Positions 14,288 to 21,826 of a stretch of 23,089 bases of DNA are shown piece after piece. The position numbers and the translations under genes are program-made. Positions within the stretch are counted from its first letter, which is position 1. Each line of letters begins with the position of its first letter. Source of the DNA: an uncultured Clostridia bacterium (GTDB lineage Bacteria > Bacillota > Clostridia > Oscillospirales > Oscillospiraceae); assembly GCA_946184215.1 (NCBI GenBank), contig CAMHER010000007.1:1-23089 (forward strand), in the 5' to 3' direction. A model generated the notes under the pieces. The model was not told the origin of the DNA and did not search any database. It saw nothing but the letters and a program-made list of their open reading frames with translations.

Positions 14288-15481
14288 TCACACAAACGCG
14301 TATGCCTTCAATCTCTCCATGGCCTCTTCCAGCCGCGAGAGCGGCAGGGCGAGGTTCATGCGGATCGTCTCCGGCCAGACGAAGTCCTCCCCGTTCTGCC
14401 AGATCACGCCGGCCCGCACGGCCCGCCGCTGCAGCTCGCCGATCGAAACGCCGTTTGCGGCGCACCAGTCGTGACAGTCGAGGAAGAGCATATACGTCCC
14501 CTGCGGGCGCATGAGCCTCACGCCGGGGAAGTTTTCTTTGATAAAGCCGCAGGCGTACGCAAAGTTGCCGTCCACCGTGCGGATCATCTCCTCGCACCAC
14601 GCCTCTCCCTCCGGCGAATAGGCGCCGACAAGGGCGTGCATCGACAGCACATTGCAGGAATTGTAGTGGCTCTGCTCGCTCTGCCGCACGAGACGCTCCC
14701 GCAGGTATTGGTTATAGACGATATGATACGAGCCCACAAGCCCGGCCAGCGAAAAGGTCTTGCTGGGCGCGTAAAAAGCGATGGTGCGCTGCCGCGCATC
14801 GGCGCTGACGGACTGGGTGGGAATGTGACGATAGCCGGGCATGATGATATCCGACCAGATCTCGTCGGAGATCACCAGGCAGCTGTGCTTTTGGAAGAGG
14901 GCCATCACCTGCTCGAGCTCCTCACGCTCCCACACGCGCCCGGCGGGATTATGGGGCGAACAGAAAATCGCGAGATGGATGTGATACTCCTCGATCTTTG
15001 CCTCCATGTCGGCAAAGTCCATGCGCCAGACCCCCTCGGCATCCCGCCGGAGCGGCGAGTGGACGAGCACGCGCCCCAGGTTTTCCACCGTGTGGGTAAA
15101 GCCCACATAGGTCGGGCTGTGGACCAGGATCTTCTCTCCCGGCGCGGTAAAGGCCTGCACGGCCGCGGCCACGCCGCCCAGCACGCCGTTTTCATAGCCG
15201 ATGTGCTCCCGCCCGAGACCCTCGACGCCGTGGCGCCGCCGCTGCCAGGAGAGGATGCTGTCGAAGTATTCCTCGCTCATCGCATAGTAGCCCAGCGACG
15301 GGAAATCCAGCCTTCTGCGCATGGCGTCCAGAACGGGCGGCGCCACGGGGAAAGCCATGTCCGCGATCCACATGGGGATCGTGTCAAAGCCCTCGTCCAC
15401 CTGCACGTCCCAGGGGATCACGTCCGCGGCGATCGAATCCCTCCCGCGGCGGTCGAGAACGGTGGTAAAGTCATATTTCAC
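14288..15481 (-). CDS. MalY/PatB-type PLP-dependent aminotransferase/C-S lyase
   Basis: A 397-residue fold-type I PLP enzyme. Motifs: PMWIADMAFPVAPPVLDAM (the MalY/PatB opening), HNPAGRVW (N178), ISDEIWSDI (D206, pyridine-N contact), the Schiff-base lysine K241 in FYAPSKTFSLAGL, and a C-terminal Arg in ETIRMNLALPLSRLEEAMERL. Family members are cystathionine/cysteine beta-lyases or aminotransferases, and sequence alone does not separate them. Here it converges on iorAB, whose substrates are made by aromatic transamination, so an aromatic aminotransferase role is attractive but inferred. The start is GTG (15479-15481) with AGGGAGG 9 nt upstream. A TATAGT -10 box (15514-15519) with a poor -35 lies upstream. 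Confidence 0.9.
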   Translation of the reverse strand: MKYDFTTVLDRRGRDSIAADVIPWDVQVDEGFDTIPMWIADMAFPVAPPVLDAMRRRLDFPSLGYYAMSEEYFDSILSWQRRRHGVEGLGREHIGYENGVLGGVAAAVQAFTAPGEKILVHSPTYVGFTHTVENLGRVLVHSPLRRDAEGVWRMDFADMEAKIEEYHIHLAIFCSPHNPAGRVWEREELEQVMALFQKHSCLVISDEIWSDIIMPGYRHIPTQSVSADARQRTIAFYAPSKTFSLAGLVGSYHIVYNQYLRERLVRQSEQSHYNSCNVLSMHALVGAYSPEGEAWCEEMIRTVDGNFAYACGFIKENFPGVRLMRPQGTYMLFLDCHDWCAANGVSIGELQRRAVRAGVIWQNGEDFVWPETIRMNLALPLSRLEEAMERLKAYAFV

Positions 15482-15533
15482 GTCAAAAATCCTCCCTGAC
15501 TGCTCTTTACCCTACTATACCACACATTTTCCG

Positions 15534-15562
15534 TTGAAAACAGCCCCCGCGGATGATAAGAT
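15534..15562 (+). promoter_or_regulatory. Promoter of the KaiC-like/PEP-synthase-like gene
   Basis: TTGAAA (15534-15539), 17-bp spacer, TAAGAT (15557-15562), 33 bp ahead of the start codon, with AAGGAGG at 15581-15587. It is back to back with the minus-strand promoter of the PLP enzyme. Confidence 0.7.
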
Positions 15563-15594
15563 ATTTTTATTCCGTATAAAAAGGAGGAAGGGAC

Positions 15595-18171
15595 ATGGAC
15601 TCTACACGGCGCATCGGAAGCGGCATCGACGGCCTTGACCGCGCCATCGACGGCCTGCGCAGCGGCGATACCGTGCTTTGGCAGGTCGAGCACATCCGCG
15701 ACTATATGTTTGCCGCGACCCGCTTTGTAACCTCTACCGCCCGCGGCGGACAGCGCATCGTCTACCTGCGCTTCGGCGAGCACGACGAGGTCATCGACGC
15801 CCAGGCCCTGGCTGAGCGCGGGGCGAACGTGAAAAAGTACACGCTGGACCCCACCGTCGGCTTTGAGACCTTTGCCGTCCAGGTGCACCGCATCATCGCC
15901 TCGGAGGGGGCGGGCGTGTTTTATATCTTTGACTGCCTTACCGAGCTGCAGAAGTACTGGTTTTCGGACATGATGGTCTGCAACTTCTTCTGCCTGACCT
16001 GTCCCTTCCTGCAGGAGCAGCAGTCGATCGCCTATGTGCCGATCCTCTACGAAAAGCATATTTACGAGACGGTCTCCCGCATCCGCCACGCCGCGCCGGT
16101 GCTCTTGAACATCCGCACGATGAACGCCGCCACCTATATCCACGCCGTGAAGGTGGACGGACGGCAGACCGAGTACATGTACTTCCCGGTGAAGATCGAC
16201 GGGGCGAACAGCAGTCTTGTCACCTCCAGCGCCGAGAGCTACGGCATCTTCGACATCTTCACCCAGACCGGCGAGCGCCGGGACTGCTGGGACAGCATGT
16301 TCGACTTTGCCGGAGAGAGTGAGACGGAGCCGACAGACGCCGAAGGGCTCGCCCACCGGGACAACATCATCCGCTGCCTGCTCGGCAACGAGCCGCAGCG
16401 CTTTGCCCTCTGCCAGAAATTTTTCACCACCGCCGACCTGATCGCCATCAAGAAGCGGGAGATCGGCACGGGCTGCATCGGCGGCAAGGCCGTTGGCATG
16501 CTGCTGGCCCGCCGGGTGCTCCGGGCCACCGATCCGGAGCTGTATGCCAGGCGCGTCGAGCCGCACGACTCCTATTTCATCGGCGCGGACGTGTTCTACA
16601 CCTACTTCGTCCAGAACGGGGCCTGGAGTCTGCGCACGAAAATGGTCGACGTCGAGGACTATCTCGCCGTTGCCCCGCAGATCCGCGAAAAGCTGTTGCA
16701 CGGGCAGTTCATGCCCTCGATCCAGGAGCAGTTCCGCTCGATGCTCGAATACTTCGGCCAGTCGCCGATCATCGTCCGCTCCTCTTCGATCCTCGAGGAC
16801 GGCTTCGGCAACGCCTTTGCCGGCAAATATGACAGCGTTTTCTGCCCCAACCAGGGCACGCCGGAGGAGCGCTATGCCGAATTCGAGGCCGCGGTGCGCA
16901 CGGTCTACGCCTCCACCGTCAACGAGGACGCGATCCGCTACCGCGCCGACCGCGATCTCCTGAGCCGTGACGAGCAGATGGCGCTGCTCGTCATGCGCGT
17001 CAGCGGCGACATCCACGGCGATTACTATTTCCCGCACATCGCGGGCGTGGGCCATTCGCAGAACCTGTACGTCACCAGCGCCGCCTCGGCGGCGGAGAAC
17101 CGGGGGGCGCTGCGCCTTGTCATGGGCATGGGCACCCGCGCGGTCGACCGCGAGGCCGACGACTATGCCAAGCTGCTGGACATGGCGCGGCCGCTGGCCC
17201 CGCCGAAGGTGGCCTACGGCGACGAGTATAAATACTCCCAGCACAAGCTCGACGCGATCAATCTCAGAACCAACCGCTTCGAGACGGTGGAGATCGACGC
17301 CCTCGACAAGGCGGATCTGAAAACCGATCCCTATCTCTTCATGGAGCCCGACGCGCCCACCCGCGCCCGCTTCCGCGAGATGGGGGTGGACTATCCGGTG
17401 CCGGACATCGTCAACTTTGACAAGCTGCTGCGCCGCACGGACTTCTGCACGGTGATGACCAGGCTGATGGGAGACCTTGCCGAAAAATACAACTATCCCG
17501 TGGACGTGGAGTTTGCCTGCAACTTCCGTCCCGACCGGGAGTACAAGATCAACCTCCTCCAGTGCCGCCCGCTGCAGACGCGCGGTATCGGCGCCCAGGG
17601 CGTCAAGCCCAAGGTGCGGGACTATTTCTTCCGCATCAACGGCAATTTCATGGGCGGCAACGTGGCGCTGCCGGTGCGCTATATCATCAAGGTGGATGTG
17701 GAGAGCTATCTTGACCTGCCGGAGCAGAAGAAATACCACGTTGCCCGCTGCATCGGCCGGCTCAACGCCCTGCTGCGCGGCGAGCACACCGTGCTGATGG
17801 GGCCCGGACGCTGGGGCACCACCACGCCCTCTCTCGGCGTGCCGGTGAACTATACCGAGGTGTCGCACTTTGACTGTATGTGCGAGCTGGCCTACAGCTC
17901 CCACGGCCTGCGCCCGGAGCTGAGCTACGGCAGCCACTTCTTCCAGGACCTGGTCGAGGCCGGCACCTTCTACACCGCGCTCTACCGCGGCGAGGCGGGC
18001 TGTGAGTTCAACGACGCCCTCTTCGAGACCTATGACAACTGCTACCGCGCCCTCCTGGGAGACGAGGCCGAGGCGGACATGGAGCGGGTCATCCGGGTCT
18101 ACGATACGGAGGGACACGCGATCCTCTATTCCGAGATCGCCAGCCAGGAGTGCTTCCTGGCGAAGATCTGA
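15595..18171 (+). CDS. Degenerate KaiC-like domain fused to PEP/pyruvate-binding ATP-grasp domain
   Basis: A soluble protein of 858 residues. Residues 1-200 look like a KaiC/RecA-like domain (IGSGIDGLDRAIDGLRSGDTVLW...), but where Walker A (GxxGxGKT) should be, the sequence is QVEHIRDY, so it should not hydrolyse ATP there. About 290-660 is the ATP-grasp (PPDK_N) domain of PEP synthase/pyruvate phosphate dikinase: GGKAVGMLLARRVL, VRSSSILEDGFGNAFAGKYDS (R395, E401, D402), VDVEFAC and LLQCRPLQ (Q656, R658). The phosphohistidine (TSH-type) swivel domain and the TIM-barrel PEP/pyruvate domain are missing. A different C-terminal domain of about 200 residues is present, with GPGRWGT (736-742) and SHFFQDLVEAGTFY. 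It likely binds ATP and phosphorylates or senses something, but the reaction is unknown. The start has AAGGAGG 7 nt upstream. It stands alone, flanked by its own promoter and terminator. Confidence 0.85.
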   Translation: MDSTRRIGSGIDGLDRAIDGLRSGDTVLWQVEHIRDYMFAATRFVTSTARGGQRIVYLRFGEHDEVIDAQALAERGANVKKYTLDPTVGFETFAVQVHRIIASEGAGVFYIFDCLTELQKYWFSDMMVCNFFCLTCPFLQEQQSIAYVPILYEKHIYETVSRIRHAAPVLLNIRTMNAATYIHAVKVDGRQTEYMYFPVKIDGANSSLVTSSAESYGIFDIFTQTGERRDCWDSMFDFAGESETEPTDAEGLAHRDNIIRCLLGNEPQRFALCQKFFTTADLIAIKKREIGTGCIGGKAVGMLLARRVLRATDPELYARRVEPHDSYFIGADVFYTYFVQNGAWSLRTKMVDVEDYLAVAPQIREKLLHGQFMPSIQEQFRSMLEYFGQSPIIVRSSSILEDGFGNAFAGKYDSVFCPNQGTPEERYAEFEAAVRTVYASTVNEDAIRYRADRDLLSRDEQMALLVMRVSGDIHGDYYFPHIAGVGHSQNLYVTSAASAAENRGALRLVMGMGTRAVDREADDYAKLLDMARPLAPPKVAYGDEYKYSQHKLDAINLRTNRFETVEIDALDKADLKTDPYLFMEPDAPTRARFREMGVDYPVPDIVNFDKLLRRTDFCTVMTRLMGDLAEKYNYPVDVEFACNFRPDREYKINLLQCRPLQTRGIGAQGVKPKVRDYFFRINGNFMGGNVALPVRYIIKVDVESYLDLPEQKKYHVARCIGRLNALLRGEHTVLMGPGRWGTTTPSLGVPVNYTEVSHFDCMCELAYSSHGLRPELSYGSHFFQDLVEAGTFYTALYRGEAGCEFNDALFETYDNCYRALLGDEAEADMERVIRVYDTEGHAILYSEIASQECFLAKI

Positions 18172-18177
18172 AAGAAA

Positions 18178-18209
18178 CCGAACGGCTCCCCAATCGGGGA
18201 GCCGTTCGG
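18178..18209. terminator. Convergent-gene terminator hairpin
   Basis: A perfect 14-bp stem (18178-18191 with 18196-18209, loop AATC) lies 6 bp after the upstream stop. The T-run is poor on the plus strand. On the minus strand TTTCTTTC follows, so it may act better for the zincin gene ending at 18234. Confidence 0.75.
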
Positions 18210-18233
18210 CTTACAAAAAACGCTTCGGAGCGC

Positions 18234-18614
18234 CTACTTTTCATAGCGGGCGATGTATGCCTGCTTTTCCCGTTCGTCCTCCGCCTCCAGCGAGGTGGAA
18301 TTGCGGACACCGCCGAGGGATTCCAGGTGGTGCCGGAACTCGTGGCGCAGCACGCGGCGCAGGATCTCGCGGGCCTCTGCGGCGCCGGCCTGGGGGTAAA
18401 CCCGGTCAAAGGAGCCCTTGTACAGCTTCACCTGCCGTATGCCGGAGGAGACGGAATACTCCCCCAGCGTAAAGAGATCGTCCCCCCGGGCATAGTCCGG
18501 GATCAGCTGCGCCTCTGACACGATCACGCCCCCGGAGAGCTCCCGGAAAAAATCCTCCGGCAGCTCGTCCAGCAGCTCCGATATAATTTTGCCGTACTCT
18601 TCGGTGCTGAGCAT
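18234..18614 (-). CDS. Small metallopeptidase (zincin) family protein
   Basis: A 126-residue cytoplasmic protein with the zinc-protease motif H91-E92-F-R-H95 in VLRHEFRHHLESLGGV, preceded by an amphipathic helix (LDELPEDFFRELSGGVIV) and a beta segment (IRQVKLYKGSFDRVY). This arrangement is the minimal zincin family (PF06262-type). No signal peptide is present, so it acts in the cytoplasm if active. E92 is the expected general base and H91/H95 two zinc ligands; the third ligand is probably a downstream acidic residue (E98 or further) but is not certain. Substrate unknown. Start ATG at 18612-18614 has GGGAGGG 4-5 nt upstream. Confidence 0.88.
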   Translation of the reverse strand: MLSTEEYGKIISELLDELPEDFFRELSGGVIVSEAQLIPDYARGDDLFTLGEYSVSSGIRQVKLYKGSFDRVYPQAGAAEAREILRRVLRHEFRHHLESLGGVRNSTSLEAEDEREKQAYIARYEK

Positions 18615-18649
18615 AGACCCTCCCGCTGTGAAACGCAGATCTTATCCCC

Positions 18650-18679
18650 AGTATAGCATAAATCCCCGCGTCGGAACAA
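18650..18679 (-). promoter_or_regulatory. Promoter of the zincin gene
   Basis: Minus strand: TTGTTC (18674-18679), 18-bp spacer, TATACT (18650-18655), 36 bp before the start codon and just past the terminator of the upstream lipoprotein gene. Confidence 0.6.
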
Positions 18680-18686
18680 GAACGAG

Positions 18687-18718
18687 AAAAAAAGAGGAAC
18701 GACCGACGGTCGTTCCTC
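18687..18718 (-). terminator. Terminator of the lipoprotein gene
   Basis: A perfect 11-bp stem (18694-18704 with 18708-18718, 3-nt loop), followed on the minus strand by seven T (18687-18693). It is 22 bp past the lipoprotein stop. Confidence 0.9.
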
Positions 18719-18739
18719 CCCGAAAGGAGCGGGATATTT

Positions 18740-19123
18740 TTATTTTCTGACGTAAGTCAGCTCTTCGCCGAAAGAGTCCTTGAGGATGAGCGTATCGGGA
18801 TCGGAGAAACGGAAGAGACTGTCGAACACGTCTTCCTCGGTGAAGATCTCGTTGTTCACATATGTGACGAGCAGATGATCGTCCTTGGTTTCATATTTTA
18901 ATTCGTAGACGACCTCGGTGTCGCCGACCTTCATGGTGTAGGTGCCGGTGCCGTCGTCCTTGAGAACATAGACGGTGCTGATGCCGTATTCCGCGTCCGT
19001 GTATTCCCAGGTGCCGGAGAGGGGATTGGCGCTCTTCGCGCTGTCGGTGCGTCCGCAGCCCGGCAGGGAGACGACGACGGCGATGACGAGAAGCGCGGCC
19101 AGCAGGTAATAAAACTTTTTCAT
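18740..19123 (-). CDS. Small exported lipoprotein, beta-rich (lipocalin-like)
   Basis: A 127-residue protein. Signal peptide MKKFYYLLAALLVIAVVVSLPGC with a lipobox (L-P-G-C), so it is predicted to be anchored at the outer face of the membrane. The mature part (NPLSGTWEYTDAEYGISTVY, DDGTGTYTMKVGDTEVVYELKYETKDDHLLVTYVN, DPDTLILKDSFGEELTYVRK) is a series of short strands like the small DUF5640/lipocalin-like lipoproteins of Clostridia, whose role is unknown. The ATG at 19121-19123 is chosen because AAAGGAGG lies just upstream and a signal peptide begins there; longer in-frame starts are not plausible. A TATACT box (in 19180-19190) suggests its own weak promoter, but readthrough from the flavodoxin operon is also possible since no clear terminator separates them. 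Confidence 0.85.
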   Translation of the reverse strand: MKKFYYLLAALLVIAVVVSLPGCGRTDSAKSANPLSGTWEYTDAEYGISTVYVLKDDGTGTYTMKVGDTEVVYELKYETKDDHLLVTYVNNEIFTEEDVFDSLFRFSDPDTLILKDSFGEELTYVRK

Positions 19124-19253
19124 ATCGAGATCCTCCTTTGAAAGACGGTGTGGTTTGTTTTTCACTTTCTGATGCGAGTATACACCGCGAACTGTCACAA
19201 AAGAAGCACAGATCAGGGAGAAGCGATCCCAATGGCCGGCCTTCTGTCCTCCT

Positions 19254-19733
19254 TTATTCCAAAGGCAGTGTGTCGATCCAATTCTTGAGCTCGTCTTCGG
19301 AAGCTCTGGCCGAAAAACGCTTGCCGGGCAGAACCCTTGCGCCATTTGCCAGCTTTTCAATGCGGCCCTGCCCCTCGCCCAGCTGGCTGCCGCCGGAGGT
19401 GAAGAAGGGGACTACGGTCTTGCCCGTGAAATCATACGTGTCCAGGAAGCTGTCGATGACGCTGGGCTCCCGGTACCACCAGATGGGAAAGCCGAGAAAA
19501 ATCACATCAGCCTCCGCCACGGGTGCGGCGTGGTCTGCCAGCGCCGGACGGCAGGCGGGATCCTGCATCTCCACCGTGCTGCGGGCCTTCTTGTCCATCC
19601 AATTCAGGTCCTTCCGCTCATAGGGGATGGCGGGCCGGATCTCATAGAGTGCCGCATTCGCAGCGGATGCCAGCGTCCCGGCAAGCTTTTCGGTGCTGCC
19701 GCTGGCGGAGAAATATGCAATCAGTTTACGCAT
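19254..19733 (-). CDS. Flavodoxin
   Basis: A 159-residue flavodoxin-fold protein. The FMN phosphate loop is YFSASGSTEKLAGTLA at residues 7-22; the isoalloxazine loops are VIFLGFPIWWYREPSVIDSFL and VVPFFTSGGSQLG. The length matches short-chain flavodoxin-like (flavodoxin_4) proteins that carry low-potential electrons or act as NAD(P)H-independent flavin reductase partners. It is the last gene of a four-gene operon 15 bp behind the CMD-cupin gene (AAGGAG ahead of ATG). Its likely job is electron delivery in a redox or quinone stress response, inferred from the neighbours. Confidence 0.92.
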   Translation of the reverse strand: MRKLIAYFSASGSTEKLAGTLASAANAALYEIRPAIPYERKDLNWMDKKARSTVEMQDPACRPALADHAAPVAEADVIFLGFPIWWYREPSVIDSFLDTYDFTGKTVVPFFTSGGSQLGEGQGRIEKLANGARVLPGKRFSARASEDELKNWIDTLPLE

Positions 19734-19748
19734 TTACCATACTCCTTT

Positions 19749-20504
19749 TTATTTCAGCTTGTTATAATCGTCCTGGGATACGCTCTCCAGCCATTCGTTG
19801 GAGGCGTTTTCTCCGCTCACCTCAATGGCCAGATGGGAAAACCACGAATCCGCCGCCGCGCCATGCCAGTGCTTGACGTTGGCCGGGATGTTCACCACCG
19901 TGCCCGGCGTCATCTCCACCGCGTCCTTGCCCCACTCTTGGTACCAGCCGCGGCCGCCCACGCAGAGGAGCAGCTGCCCGCCGCCCGCGCTCGCGTGGTG
20001 GATGTGCCAGTTGTTGCGGCAGCCGGGCTCAAAGGTCACATTGAATACCGGCACCTGCGCGGTGGAGACCGGGGCGAGATAGCTCTGCCCCACGAAGAAC
20101 TGCCCGTAGGGGTTTTCCTCTCCGATGGGGAAGAAGATCGTGCGCTGATAGGCGTCCTTTTCGCTCCGGACCGGCGCAGGCTCGTTCCAGATCTCCTTGG
20201 CCTGGCGGAACACCGCCCAGCCCTTTGGCCAGCCGACGTACATCGTGGCATGGGTGATGATGGCGGAGATCTCCTCCCTGGTCACGCCATTGTTCTTCGC
20301 GTTTTGCAGATGATAGCCCAGAGAGGAATCCGTGATGCCCGAAGCCATCAGGGATACCACGGTGATGATGCACTTGGTCTTCGTGTCAAGGGCCTCAGCG
20401 TTCCATACCTCGCCGAAGAGGACATCGTCGTTCAGATGGGCGAACATCGGGGCAAACGCCCCAAGCTGATTGCGCCCGGCCGTCTGGGTGATTTTTTCTG
20501 CCAT
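19749..20504 (-). CDS. Carboxymuconolactone decarboxylase-like/cupin fusion protein
   Basis: A 251-residue two-domain protein. Residues 1-115 are a CMD/AhpD-like helical domain (ALDTKTKCIITVVSLMASGI, GYHLQNAKNNGVTREEISAIITHATMYVGWPKGWAVF). It has no CxxC pair, so it is of the CMD type rather than a thiol peroxidase-reductase. Residues about 150-240 are a cupin with a metal-ligand set in WHIHHASAGGGQLLLCVGGRGWYQEWG (H, H, then Q/E) and NIPANVKHWHGA (H). CMD-cupin fusions are common in anaerobe redox operons and their reaction is not settled. The gene lies between a quinol monooxygenase-like gene (13 bp upstream) and flavodoxin, which suggests quinone or aromatic aldehyde chemistry. Confidence 0.9.
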   Translation of the reverse strand: MAEKITQTAGRNQLGAFAPMFAHLNDDVLFGEVWNAEALDTKTKCIITVVSLMASGITDSSLGYHLQNAKNNGVTREEISAIITHATMYVGWPKGWAVFRQAKEIWNEPAPVRSEKDAYQRTIFFPIGEENPYGQFFVGQSYLAPVSTAQVPVFNVTFEPGCRNNWHIHHASAGGGQLLLCVGGRGWYQEWGKDAVEMTPGTVVNIPANVKHWHGAAADSWFSHLAIEVSGENASNEWLESVSQDDYNKLK

Positions 20505-20517
20505 TCGGATCGTCTCC

Positions 20518-20844
20518 TTATTGTTTGATGTATTTCAAGTCTTTTTCCGGAAGCGCCTCATCACTTGCAAAGCGCTCCACCTTCATGCTCAGGGCATACT
20601 TTTCCCGCAGCGCAGCGATCTGTCCCATCATGGGCGAGGCGTGGTGCGCGTCTATGGCCGCCTGGTCCCGCCACTGGTCGATGAGCAGCACGGTCTCGGG
20701 ATCGTCCATCGGAAAGAAATATTCATAGCGCAGATTGCCCTCTTCGCCGCGTACGGCTGCGGCAACTCCGCAGCGGACCATCTCCTCGGCAAAGCGGCGG
20801 GCTGCGCCGTGGTGACCGGTATAGTAGATATTGACAGTGATCAT
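20518..20844 (-). CDS. Antibiotic biosynthesis monooxygenase-family (putative quinol monooxygenase)
   Basis: A 108-residue ABM-fold protein: MITVNIYYTGHHGAARRFAEEMV, EEGNLRYEYFFPMDDPETVLLIDQW, DQAAIDAHHASPMMGQI. The 'NLRYEYF...LIDQWRDQAAIDAHHAS' core matches YgiN-like quinol monooxygenases and related dimeric alpha/beta barrels (family knowledge). The ATG overlaps the TetR stop as ATGA, so it is translated together with the regulator. No cofactor motif is expected in this family. The substrate is likely a quinone or aromatic compound, inferred from the family and the flavodoxin/CMD partners. Confidence 0.88.
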   Translation of the reverse strand: MITVNIYYTGHHGAARRFAEEMVRCGVAAAVRGEEGNLRYEYFFPMDDPETVLLIDQWRDQAAIDAHHASPMMGQIAALREKYALSMKVERFASDEALPEKDLKYIKQ

Positions 20845-21470
20845 GGCAAGCCTCCCAGCATCGTGCGGATAAACGAATATGCCATTTCATAAGTGCTCAT
20901 ATAGACATAGGAGATCCCGGCCTCGCGCATGGCCTCCCGCTGCTTGTCTGTCACAACCGTATAGGGATACAGGCCGTAGACAAAGGGAAGAAACGCATAC
21001 AGAAAGGCCTGCCTCCCCTCTTCCCCGAGACGGGGGACAAATTTGATGAGGCATCGGTCCAGCGCGTCTTTTGAAGCGCCGTAGGCGGTTTTGAATTCCA
21101 CCAGACGCTCCATGCGGGAGTTGGCCTCCATGTCATAGAGGTTCATGCTCAACAGCTTGAGCATCAGCGGCCTGCGCTCCAGCGCGTGGGCGAGCGCGGA
21201 GGACAGCTCGTCAAGCCCCGGCGCCTCCGCCCGCGCGCAGAGCGCGTCGAGATCGGCGGCGAAAAGCTCGTACTCCCGCTGGAACAGGGCAAGGAAAATT
21301 TCTTCCTTGGTCTCAAAATAATTGTAAATCGAGGTGCGGGTGAAGGAGGTCTGCTGCCCAATCTCCTTGAGCGTGATCTCCTTGAAGCTCATGGTTTCAT
21401 ACAGCTTTCGGCAGGCGGCAAGAATTTCTTCCCGCCTCGCGCTTGCCAATTCCGCGGATCCTTTCGGCAT
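20841..21470 (-). CDS. TetR/AcrR-family regulator of the redox operon
   Basis: A 209-residue TetR protein: N-terminal HTH (SARREEILAACRKLYETMSF, EITLKEIGQQTSFTRTSIYNYFETKEEIF) and a helical ligand domain. It is the first gene of its operon (overlapping the monooxygenase-like gene by ATGA). It is preceded at 21660-21707 by a promoter bearing two near-identical palindromes, so autoregulation is likely. The start with GAGAGGG about 7 nt upstream of the ATG at 21468-21470 is used. The inducing ligand is unknown, plausibly an electrophile or quinone. Confidence 0.92.
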   Translation of the reverse strand: MPKGSAELASARREEILAACRKLYETMSFKEITLKEIGQQTSFTRTSIYNYFETKEEIFLALFQREYELFAADLDALCARAEAPGLDELSSALAHALERRPLMLKLLSMNLYDMEANSRMERLVEFKTAYGASKDALDRCLIKFVPRLGEEGRQAFLYAFLPFVYGLYPYTVVTDKQREAMREAGISYVYMSTYEMAYSFIRTMLGGLP

Positions 21471-21490
21471 CTTTCATCCCTCTCTCTGTC

Positions 21491-21646
21491 TCAGTTTTCC
21501 CGGATGCCTCTGTTGGAACAGGGGACTTTTACCATGGAGAGCAGCAAATGGCTGTGTGCCATGATGCCCGCCATCGCGCCGACCACGATCACAAAGAGGG
21601 ATGCAGCGCAAGCTGCGCTCCCGTGTACTTCCTGCGGCGCTTCCAT
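21491..21646 (-). CDS. Possible 51-residue membrane small ORF in the operon leader
   Basis: Minus-strand ORF of 51 residues between the redox-operon promoter and tetR. It starts MEAPQEVHGSAACAASLFVI, has one clear TM-like segment (AACAASLFVIVVGAMAGIMA) and a short polar tail ending at TGA 21 bp before tetR. There is no Shine-Dalgarno sequence in front of the ATG (21644-21646), and the predicted transcript start is only about 26 nt upstream. It could be a leader-encoded small membrane protein, a remnant of a larger gene, or chance. Confidence 0.3.
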   Translation of the reverse strand: MEAPQEVHGSAACAASLFVIVVGAMAGIMAHSHLLLSMVKVPCSNRGIREN

Positions 21647-21659
21647 TCAAAAACAATGC

Positions 21660-21707
21660 TGACACCATGTCAGAACACAGGATACCACGGTTCTGACACC
21701 GTGTCAA
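21660..21707 (-). promoter_or_regulatory. Redox-operon promoter with twin TetR operators
   Basis: Minus strand: TTGACA (21702-21707), 17-bp spacer, TATCCT (21679-21684). Two palindromes flank the -10: TGACACCATGTCA (21660-21672, at the start site) and TGACACCGTGTCA (21694-21706, over the -35). Their centres are 34 bp apart, about three helical turns. With the flanking AGAAC/GTTCT the pair forms one larger inverted repeat. This is the expected arrangement for autoregulation by the TetR protein encoded downstream. Confidence 0.85.
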
Positions 21708-21826
21708 CACAATTTTTTCTTCCGGATGGGCAAACCGTACGCGCAGAAAGGCCGAAGAGAAGAAACCGATCCGCGCAGCGATCCTTATCTGTCAGGCTCC
21801 TGCGGGCCCTGTCCGACCGGTTGAAC

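Noticed and set aside
15478..18117. 879-codon open frame on the minus strand opposite the KaiC/PEP-synthase-like gene
   Set aside because: Shadow of a GC-rich gene: the translation is His/Arg/Val/Ala/Gly-rich with no family motif, and the plus-strand gene has clear domains and signals.
21474..21710. 78-codon minus-strand frame across the redox promoter and leader
   Set aside because: It starts upstream of the predicted transcription start, covers the operators and has low-complexity basic composition.
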